DNA of 39,951 bases from UBA3775 sp051877895 (GTDB lineage: Bacteria > Bacillota > Clostridia > Lachnospirales > Lachnospiraceae): assembly GCA_051877895.1 (NCBI GenBank), contig JBJEJI010000066.1, positions 1 through 39,951 on the forward strand. The letters are read 5' to 3'. Each line of letters starts with the position of its first letter. The stretch's first letter is position 1. Below are positions 32,412-39,923 of this stretch, piece by piece. A program made the translations under genes and the position numbers. The notes beneath the pieces were generated by a model. The model did not search any database and was not told where the DNA came from. It worked only from the letters and a program-made list of their open reading frames with translations.

Positions 32412-33689
32412 ATGGGAAAACAAAAGGGACAGCAGACGTACGGAAAGAAAAAAGCCCCGGAGAAGCAAAATTCTGCAGGGGTGCAGGAGACATTTTCTGA
32501 TTCTTTTGATAAACCGGCAGAAAAACAGTATGATTTTATCAGCGAGGATGTAATGCCGACGCCAAAGGATATGGTGGGACGAAGTAAGTCGCGACTGGTG
32601 GCACTGGTTCTGTGTCTTGCCGTATTTTTTGGAATTCTTGCCAGCATTTCATATGCAGTTTCCAATGGCGTTCTGGAATATATAGCAAAGAAAAATAATG
32701 AGGCCGAACGCACTCCCATACAGTTAGGAGGAGGCAGCGTTGACAGTGACCAGACAGAGCATGCTATTATTACTGATATCAGCGTTCTGGCAGAAACTGT
32801 AGAAGGGGCTGTGGTGCAGGTTTATACAGTGACGGAAACCGGTGACGGACTTTTTTCGGATACACTTACCAGTAAGGAAGATTACTACGGCATTGTCATT
32901 GCGGACGACGGACAGAATTTCTATGTTTTGTCTGATTATGATGTACTGGCATCATCCAAATCCCTTGTTTTGAAATTTGGAGACGTTACAACCGAAGGAA
33001 GAATCGTCGGATTTAATTCCACACTTAATATAGCGGTTATTGTTGTTAAATATGCAGATTACTACATGGAAGATTTTTCCGGTGTAAAAATTCTTGAATT
33101 TGCGGCTCCGGGAAGTGTAGAGCGGGGAAGTGCGGTAATGGCAGTGGGTGCTCCTAACGGCATTGTAGGCTCCATTGATTACGGGATTATTACCAGCGGA
33201 AACAATTTTTATCCGGTGTCCGATTTGAATGTAAATGTTTTTACATCAAATCTGCACTATTATAAGGATGCTGCCGGAGTGGTTGTGAATATGGAAGGAA
33301 AAATATGCGGTATTCTTTCTGATATTTATGCAGAGAAGGCAATTACGTCATTTGTATCAACGGACAACATGACGGCTCTGATTGAATATCTTGCCAATAA
33401 TTCTGCTTTGCTTTATACAGGAGCGGTATGTGAGGATGTAACCGGTGAGATACTGCGTAAAGCCGGCTGCAGTAACGGGATTTATGTGCAGAAAGTGGAA
33501 TCCGGTTCCCCTGCCGATGAGGCCGGACTGCGGAGCGGTGACATCATTACCCATTTTGGAGATGAGCCGCTTTACTCTGTTGATGAATATACAAAGTGTG
33601 TATATGATGCCGGATATGATGGAAAAATATCAATTCGTGTAAAACGTAACGGTACGGATAAGGTTATTACATTAACGGTTGCAAAGTGA
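32412..33689 (+). CDS. HtrA/DegP-like pseudoprotease with PDZ domain
   Basis: This 425-residue protein has a 60-residue Lys/Gln-rich cytoplasmic start, one membrane helix (about 63-82), a trypsin-like domain (about 115-310) and a C-terminal PDZ domain (about 330-420, with SGSPADEAGLRSGDIITHFG). Compared with HtrA by eye, the catalytic His is D177 (LSDYDVL for LTNNHVV), the catalytic Asp is N206 (NIAVIVV for DLAVLKV) and the nucleophile Ser is A287 (KDAAGVVVN for GNSGGPLVN). All three are lost while the fold and PDZ are kept, so it is probably a binding or sensing protein. The ATG at 32412 sits 5 bp after GGAGG. It follows the two-component genes. Confidence 0.85.
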   Translation: MGKQKGQQTYGKKKAPEKQNSAGVQETFSDSFDKPAEKQYDFISEDVMPTPKDMVGRSKSRLVALVLCLAVFFGILASISYAVSNGVLEYIAKKNNEAERTPIQLGGGSVDSDQTEHAIITDISVLAETVEGAVVQVYTVTETGDGLFSDTLTSKEDYYGIVIADDGQNFYVLSDYDVLASSKSLVLKFGDVTTEGRIVGFNSTLNIAVIVVKYADYYMEDFSGVKILEFAAPGSVERGSAVMAVGAPNGIVGSIDYGIITSGNNFYPVSDLNVNVFTSNLHYYKDAAGVVVNMEGKICGILSDIYAEKAITSFVSTDNMTALIEYLANNSALLYTGAVCEDVTGEILRKAGCSNGIYVQKVESGSPADEAGLRSGDIITHFGDEPLYSVDEYTKCVYDAGYDGKISIRVKRNGTDKVITLTVAK

Positions 33690-33800
33690 GGAGTGGATAA
33701 TACATCCGGATAAGTAAGATTCTGTAAGTGAATGAAAAGAATATTCAGAAATATGGTTTGAAGTACGGCTTGAAAATAACAGCCGAAAATGGAGGATGGT

Positions 33801-34742
33801 ATGAGATATTTAAATGAGCTTCGTGAGGGAGAGATTGTAAGGGAAATATATTTCTGTAAACAGGCTCAGACATTAAAAGCTAAAACAGGAAAGTCTTACA
33901 TGTCCCTGCTTTTACAGGATAAAACAGGAACAATTGACGGTAAAGTATGGGAGCTGGGCAGCGGAATCGGTCATTTTGAACCAATGGATTACATAATGAT
34001 TGATGCTCAGGTAACTACATTTCAGGGTGCAAACCAGCTTAATATCCGCAGAATCCGCAAGGCAGATGAGGGGGAATATGATGTCAGCGATTATATGCCC
34101 TGCTCAAGAAGAAATGTAGATGAAATGTATAGCGAACTGGCAGCTTTGATTCAATCTGTTAAGGAACCTCATTTGAAAAAGCTTCTGTCTTCTTTCTTCA
34201 TTGAGGATAAGGCTTTCGCGCAGACCTTTAAAACCCATTCTGCAGCAAAGTCTGTACATCATAACTTTATCGGTGGTCTTTTGGAACATACCCTTGGAGT
34301 TGCAAATCTTTGCGACCATCTTGCACAGACCTATCCCATACTGAACAGGGATTTAATTGTTACGGCGGCCATCTGCCATGATATCGGTAAGACCACGGAA
34401 CTTTCTGTGTTCCCTGAAAACGATTATACAGACGATGGAAATCTGCTGGGACATATCTATATCGGTACGGAAATGCTGGGAAGAAGGATTGATACCATTG
34501 AAGGCTTTCCGCAGACACTGGCAGGAGAACTGAAGCACTGCATACTGGCCCATCACGGAGAACTGGAGTTCGGTTCACCGAAAAAGCCTGCCCTGGTGGA
34601 AGCCCTTGCCCTCAGCATGGCAGACAATCTGGATGCAAAAATGGAGAGCATGAGAGAACTGCTGTCCACGCCGGAAGCAGATACCGGCTGGCTGGGATAT
34701 CAGAGAATATTTGAAAGCAACATCAGAAAGACCGGAATATGA
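33801..34742 (+). CDS. yhaM: 3'-5' exoribonuclease YhaM family
   Basis: This 313-residue protein has an N-terminal OB-fold nucleic-acid-binding domain (about residues 5-85) and an HD phosphohydrolase domain. The HD motif is CHDIGK with H193-D194, and the first metal histidines are in HHNFIGGLLEHTLGV. Length and order match B. subtilis YhaM, an RNA-decay exonuclease. The ATG at 33801 is 5 bp after GGAGG. It probably forms a single-gene unit. Confidence 0.92.
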   Translation: MRYLNELREGEIVREIYFCKQAQTLKAKTGKSYMSLLLQDKTGTIDGKVWELGSGIGHFEPMDYIMIDAQVTTFQGANQLNIRRIRKADEGEYDVSDYMPCSRRNVDEMYSELAALIQSVKEPHLKKLLSSFFIEDKAFAQTFKTHSAAKSVHHNFIGGLLEHTLGVANLCDHLAQTYPILNRDLIVTAAICHDIGKTTELSVFPENDYTDDGNLLGHIYIGTEMLGRRIDTIEGFPQTLAGELKHCILAHHGELEFGSPKKPALVEALALSMADNLDAKMESMRELLSTPEADTGWLGYQRIFESNIRKTGI

Positions 34743-34756
34743 TTTTGTGAAATTTA

Positions 34757-34793
34757 GCGAACTACCCATCACCTCAGGCGGCGGGTAGTTCGT
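34757..34793 (+). terminator. probable terminator after yhaM
   Basis: GCGAACTACCC (34757-34767) pairs with GGGTAGTTCGT (34783-34793), with one G-U pair, around a 15-nt loop. The following TGTGTAT is a poor T tract, so efficiency may be low. Confidence 0.65.
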
Positions 34794-34980
34794 TGTGTAT
34801 AAAATGCCGTAACCGGGATTTGTTATAAGAAGGTAGCCGGGTAATATGTCAAGCTGATGGTTGAAATGATTTTGATGTGGCTTTGAGAGAAAAGGGCAGG
34901 CTTAAATGCTTTGTACAAAAACGCAGAAAAAAGGGATTGGAAGCCGGACGGTAAAATATAATAAGTGAGTGTGGGAAAAC

Positions 34981-36450
34981 ATGAAAAAGAATGATTTGGT
35001 AGAAGTTGATATAGAGGATATGAGCGACAACGGAGAAGGGATTGGCCATGCCGACGGGCTGACCCTTTTTGTTAAGGATGCGGTAATCGGAGACAGGGTA
35101 TTGGCCGGCATCACCAAGGTGAAAAAGACCTATTGCTATGCAAGAACAGCCCGGGTGCTGGAACCATCTGCATATCGCACAGAACCCCGCTGTCCGGTTT
35201 ACAGACCCTGCGGAGGCTGTCAGCTACAGAACCTTGACTATAAAAAGCAACTGGAGTTTAAGACCCGGAAGGTTAAGAACTGCTTTCAGCGGGTAGGTGG
35301 CTTTAAGGTGGCAGAAGGGAATTTGTCCGGTGGTGAATGTAATAATTCAATTGATAACCGTGCTGATAATATTGCCGGAGCTATTGCTAATGATGTGTTA
35401 TATAATAGTCCTGAAAATAACAAGAACGTGATTACGGTGAAGGATACTATCGGTATGGACAACCCATGGAATTATCGTAATAAAGCCCAGTTCCCAATAG
35501 GGATGGATGGTGAAGGCAGACCTGTTGCAGGATTTTATGCCGGAAGAACCCACAGCGTCATTCCAACCAGTTACTGTGCAATTCAGTTTGAAGGACATGA
35601 GGAAATTCTTGAAAAGGTGCTTGGATATATATCACAGTCGGGCGAAAGTGTATATGATGAGACTAAAAATAAGGGGGTAGTCCGTCATATTCTTATGAGA
35701 AAAGCGGAGGCTACCGGAGAAATTATGGTGGTTCTGGTGATTAACGGTAAGAAGCTTCGGGACGAAAAGAGCTTTGTGGACTGTCTGAAGGACATACCGG
35801 GCATGACCAGCATCCAGCTGAATTTCAACACTAAAGACACCAATGTGATTTTGGGAAATCAGTGCAGGGTACTTTGGGGAAAGGAATATATTACCGATAA
35901 AATCGGTGAAATCAGTTATCAGATTTCACCTCTGTCCTTTTATCAGGTCAATCCTGTCCAGACCAAAGTGCTGTATGAAACAGCTCTTGCATATGCAGAT
36001 CTGACCGGCACGGAAACAGTCTGGGATCTTTACTGTGGCATCGGAACAATTTCCCTGTTCCTTGCCCAAAAGGCAAAGCAGGTTTATGGGGTGGAAATTG
36101 TGCCTGAGGCTGTGGAAAACGCCAGAGCAAACGCAAAATTGAACCATATTGAAAACGCAGAATTCTTCACGGGGGCAGCGGAAGAAATCTACATTCGGAA
36201 GAAGCTGCCCGCCGACGTGGTAGTGGTAGACCCTCCGCGAAAGGGCCTGGACGAGGAACTGGTGAACACCATTGCAAAGATGAAGCCGGAGCGCATCGTT
36301 TATGTGTCCTGCGACCCCGCCACCATGGCAAGGGATTGCAGACGGTTCGCGGATAATGGGTATAGAGTAAATAAGGTGCAGCCCGTGGACATGTTCGGAC
36401 AGGGGGGACATGTGGAGTGCGTGGTTCTGTTGACTAAAGTACATGAGTGA
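34981..36450 (+). CDS. rlmD: 23S rRNA (uracil-C5)-methyltransferase, RlmD/RlmCD family
   Basis: This 489-residue enzyme adds a C5 methyl to uracil in 23S rRNA (U1939, and often U747 in Firmicutes). An N-terminal TRAM domain (about 1-60) precedes the [4Fe-4S] cysteines in CPVYRPCGGCQLQNL with a fourth in PTSYCAIQ. The SAM site is YCGIGTISLFLA, and the catalytic region has DPPRKGLD and SCDP with C444. An Asn-rich insert of about 45 residues (about 105-150) follows the cluster domain and looks unlike typical family members. The ATG at 34981 has only a weak ribosome binding site; a GTG at 34969 is possible. Confidence 0.92.
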   Translation: MKKNDLVEVDIEDMSDNGEGIGHADGLTLFVKDAVIGDRVLAGITKVKKTYCYARTARVLEPSAYRTEPRCPVYRPCGGCQLQNLDYKKQLEFKTRKVKNCFQRVGGFKVAEGNLSGGECNNSIDNRADNIAGAIANDVLYNSPENNKNVITVKDTIGMDNPWNYRNKAQFPIGMDGEGRPVAGFYAGRTHSVIPTSYCAIQFEGHEEILEKVLGYISQSGESVYDETKNKGVVRHILMRKAEATGEIMVVLVINGKKLRDEKSFVDCLKDIPGMTSIQLNFNTKDTNVILGNQCRVLWGKEYITDKIGEISYQISPLSFYQVNPVQTKVLYETALAYADLTGTETVWDLYCGIGTISLFLAQKAKQVYGVEIVPEAVENARANAKLNHIENAEFFTGAAEEIYIRKKLPADVVVVDPPRKGLDEELVNTIAKMKPERIVYVSCDPATMARDCRRFADNGYRVNKVQPVDMFGQGGHVECVVLLTKVHE

Positions 36451-36481
36451 TAGTGTGAAAATACTTGAAGAATAAGGCTTT

Positions 36482-36520
36482 TCCGAGGATTTGGACGTAA
36501 ATCCAGGTCCTCGGATTTTT
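36482..36520 (+). terminator. terminator after rlmD
   Basis: TCCGAGGA (36482-36489) pairs with TCCTCGGA (36508-36515), with TGGA/TCCA inside, and is followed by TTTTT. It marks the boundary between the core genes and the restriction-modification island. Confidence 0.88.
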
Positions 36521-36557
36521 ATGTTTAATGGGACGGAAAATAAGAGTAAAATAGAAG

Positions 36558-36609
36558 TTGAGAATACAAAACTATTGATTTCGGGTTGAATATACAAGAC
36601 CCTTGAATA
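36558..36609 (+). repeat. TTGA-type repeats before the XRE regulator
   Basis: TTGAGAATA (36558), TTGATT (36575), TTGAATA (36586) and TTGAATA (36603) recur with start spacings of 17, 11 and 17 bp, just before the regulator start. They could be operator half-sites. A normal sigma-A promoter was not clear here. Confidence 0.3.
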
Positions 36610-36624
36610 AGGCGGTGAGGTAAG

Positions 36625-36843
36625 ATGAAATCAAAGCTAAGTATAATGCTCGCTGCAAAACGAAATGAAAAGCGACTAACAAAAAAGCAAACTGCTGAAC
36701 TTATGGGTGTTACGCCCATGTATTATGCTCGTTTTGAAAATAATAATCTAACTCCATCAAAGAGGAACATTGATTTTTTTGCCGATTTTTTGGAGATGGA
36801 TAGAGATGAACTTTGGAATATTATCGAAGACGAGAAAAAATGA
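36625..36843 (+). CDS. small XRE/Cro-CI-family regulator (possible R-M controller protein)
   Basis: This 72-residue protein is a single helix-turn-helix domain: LAAKRNEKRLTKKQTAELMG, then VTPMYYARFENNNLTPSKRN as the recognition-helix region. Controller (C) proteins of type II restriction systems are similar in size and fold, and usually delay nuclease expression until methylation is complete. Here the gene precedes the methyltransferase rather than the nuclease genes, so it may control the methyltransferase. The start follows GGTGAGGT. General regulator identity is strong; the C-protein role is an inference from context. Confidence 0.85.
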   Translation: MKSKLSIMLAAKRNEKRLTKKQTAELMGVTPMYYARFENNNLTPSKRNIDFFADFLEMDRDELWNIIEDEKK

Positions 36844-36867
36844 AATTGTAAATTTTCTTGGTGCTTG

Positions 36868-36896
36868 TTGAAAATTATAGCGCACTGCGCTATAAT
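36868..36896 (+). promoter_or_regulatory. sigma-A promoter of the methyltransferase gene
   Basis: TTGAAA (36868-36873), a 17-bp spacer and a perfect TATAAT (36891-36896) form a good promoter 30 bp before the methyltransferase start. The spacer and -10 are fully covered by the palindrome at 36873-36897. Confidence 0.8.
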
Positions 36897-36897
36897 T
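36873..36897. promoter_or_regulatory. perfect 25-bp palindrome over the methyltransferase promoter
   Basis: AATTATAGCGCA (36873-36884), a central C, then TGCGCTATAATT (36886-36897) are perfect 12-bp arms. It includes two GCGC sites (36880-36883 and 36887-36890) and a TATAAT on each strand. There is no T tract, so it is unlikely to be a terminator. It is probably an operator for the XRE regulator or the methyltransferase itself. Confidence 0.7.
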
Positions 36898-36925
36898 AAG
36901 AAAATGAAAACAAGGAGTTGTGAAG

Positions 36926-37906
36926 ATGATTTCAGTTGAAAAGAAGTTGCTAACAGGCTATACGTTTATAGATTTATTTGCAGGATTAGGTGGGTTCAGA
37001 ATTGCATTAGAATCATTAGGTGCAAATTGCGTTTATTCAAACGAGTGGGATGTACCTGTACAGAAGGTCTATGCAGAGAACTTTGGTGATACACCAGAAG
37101 GGGATATTACGCAAGTTGATGAGAATACGATTCCTGATCATGACATACTCTGTGCCGGATTCCCTTGCCAGGCATTTTCTATTAGTGGCAAGCAACGTGG
37201 CTTTGAAGATAGTAGAGGAACGTTGTTTTTTGATGTTGCTAGAATTGTAAAAGCGAAGAGACCCAAAATTGTCTTTATGGAGAATGTGAAGAATTTTGCG
37301 ACTCATGATGACGGCAAAACTCTTGAAGTTGTAAAAGGCACCATGGAGGAATTAGGTTATACATTCTATCAGAAGGTGTTGAATGCTGTTGATTATGGTG
37401 TTCCACAAAAACGAGAAAGAATTTATATGGTGTGTTTTAGAAATGACTTAGAGATTAATGATTTTAAGTACCCTAAGCCATTTGAGTTAACACGTCACGT
37501 AGAAGACTTTCTTCTTGAAGACGAAGAAATGGTCAAGGACTTATATGTTGATAGACCAGACACTTACTACAACGGCGTAGAAGACAACCAGTATAGCAAT
37601 AAGTCTATTCGTTTAGGTATTGTAAACAAAGGTGGACAAGGCGAAAGAATATACAGCACCAAGGGAATCGCAATTACTCTTTCTGCATATGGCGGAGGAG
37701 TCTTTGCAAAGACAGGTGGATATTTGATAAACGGAAAGACGAGAAAGTTGCATCCACGTGAATGTGCTAGAATTATGGGTTATCCAGATTCCTATAAAAT
37801 CTGTAAGAGTGCAAACCAAGCTTATAAGCAATTTGGAAATTCAGTAGTAATTGATGTTTTGCAGCTCATCGCAGTGGAAATTGGTACAGTGATGGAGGGG
37901 AAATAG
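36926..37906 (+). CDS. DNA (cytosine-5) methyltransferase
   Basis: This 326-residue enzyme methylates cytosine C5 at a specific site, protecting DNA from the partner nuclease. Motif I is FIDLFAGLGGFRIAL near residues 12-26, motif IV is GFPCQAFSISG with nucleophile C81, motif VI is MENV, motif VIII is QKRERIYMV and motif X is FGNSVV near the C-terminus. The target-recognition region (about 180-265) is short, as in HhaI-type monospecific enzymes. The ATG at 36926 is 8 bp after AAGGAG; a GTG at 36920 is less likely. The stop overlaps a GTG of the next small gene. The recognition sequence is unknown. Confidence 0.95.
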   Translation: MISVEKKLLTGYTFIDLFAGLGGFRIALESLGANCVYSNEWDVPVQKVYAENFGDTPEGDITQVDENTIPDHDILCAGFPCQAFSISGKQRGFEDSRGTLFFDVARIVKAKRPKIVFMENVKNFATHDDGKTLEVVKGTMEELGYTFYQKVLNAVDYGVPQKRERIYMVCFRNDLEINDFKYPKPFELTRHVEDFLLEDEEMVKDLYVDRPDTYYNGVEDNQYSNKSIRLGIVNKGGQGERIYSTKGIAITLSAYGGGVFAKTGGYLINGKTRKLHPRECARIMGYPDSYKICKSANQAYKQFGNSVVIDVLQLIAVEIGTVMEGK

Positions 37907-37908
37907 TG

Positions 37909-38214
37909 ATGAATGAGGTTGAATTCAGAAATTGGCTTATTAATAAAGGTGTAAAAACAAAGGTTGCAGGAGATACAATTTCAAGATTAAAAAGAATAGA
38001 ACGAGAAATTGAAAACTGCGATATTGATGAACAATACCGCAGTGATAAATGTGAATATCTATTAAAACTCTTCTTGGATATGGGCAACAATGACGAAATG
38101 AAGAAATACCCAAATGCAAATCTTCCAATAGGAAAGTACTACATGAGTACGTATCGTCATGCCCTTAAACAGTATATTCAGTTTTCGGATGATGTTACTT
38201 CAAGCAAGCAATAA
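37909..38214 (+). CDS. unrecognised 101-residue protein in the R-M island
   Basis: A small basic and acidic helical protein starting MNEVEFRNWLINKG, with a middle segment ISRLKRIEREIE and a C-terminal YYMSTYRHALKQYIQFS. The N-terminal pattern (a short helix, then VAGDTISRLKRIE) is reminiscent of the SAM-like core-binding domain of tyrosine recombinases, but no catalytic domain follows. The ATG at 37909 is 8 bp after GGAGGGG and 2 bp after the methyltransferase stop, so the two are coexpressed. Its 3' end overlaps the convergent nuclease gene by 20 bp. It could be a specificity or accessory subunit of the modification enzyme; this is an inference. Confidence 0.75.
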   Translation: MNEVEFRNWLINKGVKTKVAGDTISRLKRIEREIENCDIDEQYRSDKCEYLLKLFLDMGNNDEMKKYPNANLPIGKYYMSTYRHALKQYIQFSDDVTSSKQ

Positions 38215-38986
38215 ATTCTGATTCGGACATACCAGGCATAGATGCTTTATGCTTGATTGAAAAAATAACATTCGCATTGTATGTGTTTGAGAGTTTACGA
38301 AGTTCATATTCATCTCCACGTAGAGAAAACATATACTCAATTCCACGAAGGATGAATCTGTGATCATGTAGCTGCTGTGGCGAAACAACAAAAAGCTTAT
38401 CCCCGGCAACACGAGAATCTGTAATAACATAATCGTGAGTTGATATATAATCCATCACAGGCTTAAGTCGGCTCTTACCTACATTGCCTGAACCACTTCG
38501 TTTGATTCGATATTTAGCTGTTACATCGAAATATTCTCTGAAACGCTCAATAGGTAAAATAGTATAGTTATTTGTGATGAAGAAGTCGGCTCCCTTATCT
38601 TTATATGCCTGGATAATCCAGTCAGCGAAGATATCGGAGCCGTTTGGCATATCAATATCTTTTCCGGCTGTACCAGCTTCTCTGAATGCATCGAAATCTT
38701 CATTCATATATTCCATTATCATTTCTGCATATCTGTTTATGCGATTAACATTGAGACGGCTGTATTCAAATGTTCCTGTATCAAGGTCTGGTAATAAAAC
38801 AAACTGCCCGCATTGAGCAGGTGAGTGTTTAGCATCAATGTAAAATGAAGTGCCAGACTTGGTCTCAACTAAAATGTCAGGTACGGTTGAATCGGCACCT
38901 CCTTGATGAAAAAATCTTGCGTATGCACCGAATCTGTTATTAAGATAATCTGTGCATTGAATTTCAAATTCTTCCCATATTGTCAT
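38195..38986 (-). CDS. PD-(D/E)XK nuclease-like restriction subunit, second of a pair
   Basis: This 263-residue protein is probably a restriction endonuclease subunit. The active-site pattern is P36-D37 followed by D51-A52-K53 in FYIDAK, matching PD-(D/E)XK. The region after it, QCGQFVLLPDLDT, and the C-terminal LRKLSNTYNANVIF are shared with the upstream gene on this strand, showing that the two are paralogues. The start lies 3 bp after the upstream stop and its AGGAGG overlaps that gene's end, so they are translationally coupled. It converges on the methyltransferase operon with a 20-bp tail overlap. The cleavage site is unknown. Confidence 0.8.
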   Translation of the reverse strand: MTIWEEFEIQCTDYLNNRFGAYARFFHQGGADSTVPDILVETKSGTSFYIDAKHSPAQCGQFVLLPDLDTGTFEYSRLNVNRINRYAEMIMEYMNEDFDAFREAGTAGKDIDMPNGSDIFADWIIQAYKDKGADFFITNNYTILPIERFREYFDVTAKYRIKRSGSGNVGKSRLKPVMDYISTHDYVITDSRVAGDKLFVVSPQQLHDHRFILRGIEYMFSLRGDEYELRKLSNTYNANVIFSIKHKASMPGMSESEFIACLK

Positions 38987-38989
38987 TGC

Positions 38990-39838
38990 TTAATCCTCCT
39001 TAATCATTACATCCTCAAACGCTTGAAGATCCTTTTGGTCTTGTACTGTCTTCTTAAGTGATAATTGACAGATTACATTTGGGTTACTTGTATTTGATAA
39101 TCTTCTAACTTCAAAAACATATTTCTTTGATTTAGAAAGTGTTTTGGAATAATTATTATCCTTAAATTGATATGTATGTTCTTCACACATCATTTTTCTT
39201 TTATGTATATTAGTGTCAGAGTGAAGGAAACACCTTGTCTTTCCGCCTACTGGCTTGTATTCGATAATTCCAGAAATACCTTCTTCATTTAATCCTTGCA
39301 GTATTTCTGAATTATTGTTTGACTCATTAGGTTCTGCAGAACCGCTTGTTTTTCTACGATAAAAAGCCTCAATAGTGAAGTAATCGGAAAAACTGCTAGA
39401 TGGAAAAATTATTATGTCTGTTCCTTCAGTCATAAAGAATTTAACATTTTTCACAGAGTAGAAATCTTGAACTAAACCATAGAGAGTTGAACTGTCGACA
39501 TCTACGGGAATTCCCTTTTTTCCGACTTTGTAATATCTCTTATATAACCCATCCATATATGCAATAATTCTCTTACAATTATCAGATAGCGGAACTTTAT
39601 TTCTTTTTGAAAAATCAAATGATTCAGTATCTTCGTTGGGAAATAATACAAACTGGCAACATTGAGAATCTCCGGCTTTTACTTCAACGTAGAATTCATC
39701 GGATGCTGCTGGTTCAATTTTGATGTCGGCTTTTGTAGAGTCTGATTTGCCGTATGGTTCAATTGAATTATTATCTCCGTACATACGTCTTAAATATTCG
39801 TAACACCTGTTTTCTAATTCTTCCCAAGCATTAGCCAT
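38990..39838 (-). CDS. PD-(D/E)XK nuclease-like restriction subunit, first of a pair
   Basis: This 282-residue protein is the paralogue of the following minus-strand gene. Shared features in order: WEELENRCYEYL at residues 5-16, SDST near 32, the active-site D38 with E52-V53-K54 in FYVEVK, QCCQFVLFPNEDT near 59-71, a central FFMTEG and SDYF region, and the C-terminal VRRLSNTSNPNVIC. Both copies keep the nuclease residues, so neither looks like a dead duplicate. It has an extra Asn/Ser-rich stretch near residues 168-185. The start follows GTGAGGT. Two unequal subunits suggest a heterodimeric enzyme. Confidence 0.8.
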   Translation of the reverse strand: MANAWEELENRCYEYLRRMYGDNNSIEPYGKSDSTKADIKIEPAASDEFYVEVKAGDSQCCQFVLFPNEDTESFDFSKRNKVPLSDNCKRIIAYMDGLYKRYYKVGKKGIPVDVDSSTLYGLVQDFYSVKNVKFFMTEGTDIIIFPSSSFSDYFTIEAFYRRKTSGSAEPNESNNNSEILQGLNEEGISGIIEYKPVGGKTRCFLHSDTNIHKRKMMCEEHTYQFKDNNYSKTLSKSKKYVFEVRRLSNTSNPNVICQLSLKKTVQDQKDLQAFEDVMIKED

Positions 39839-39893
39839 AATCTAGTCTACCTCACTTTCAATGAAATTTTTAATTGAACATCCCAAAGCCTTT

Positions 39894-39923
39894 ATTATGG
39901 TGTGCTACCCGTCAAGTAGACAA
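39894..39923 (-). promoter_or_regulatory. possible promoter of the nuclease gene pair
   Basis: Read on the minus strand, TTGTCT (39923-39918) and CATAAT (39899-39894) are 18 bp apart, about 55 bp before the first nuclease start. Both boxes are imperfect, so this is tentative. Confidence 0.4.

Noticed and set aside
32412..33689. Annotating the HtrA-like gene as an active serine protease
   Set aside because: The His, Asp and Ser positions are all substituted when the conserved strands are aligned by eye.
35926..36597. 223-codon minus-strand frame opposite the end of rlmD
   Set aside because: Opposite the conserved methyltransferase domain and across the rlmD terminator; no family features.
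36873..36897. Palindrome read as a terminator of the XRE gene
   Set aside because: There is no T tract after it and it coincides exactly with a good promoter, so an operator role is more likely.
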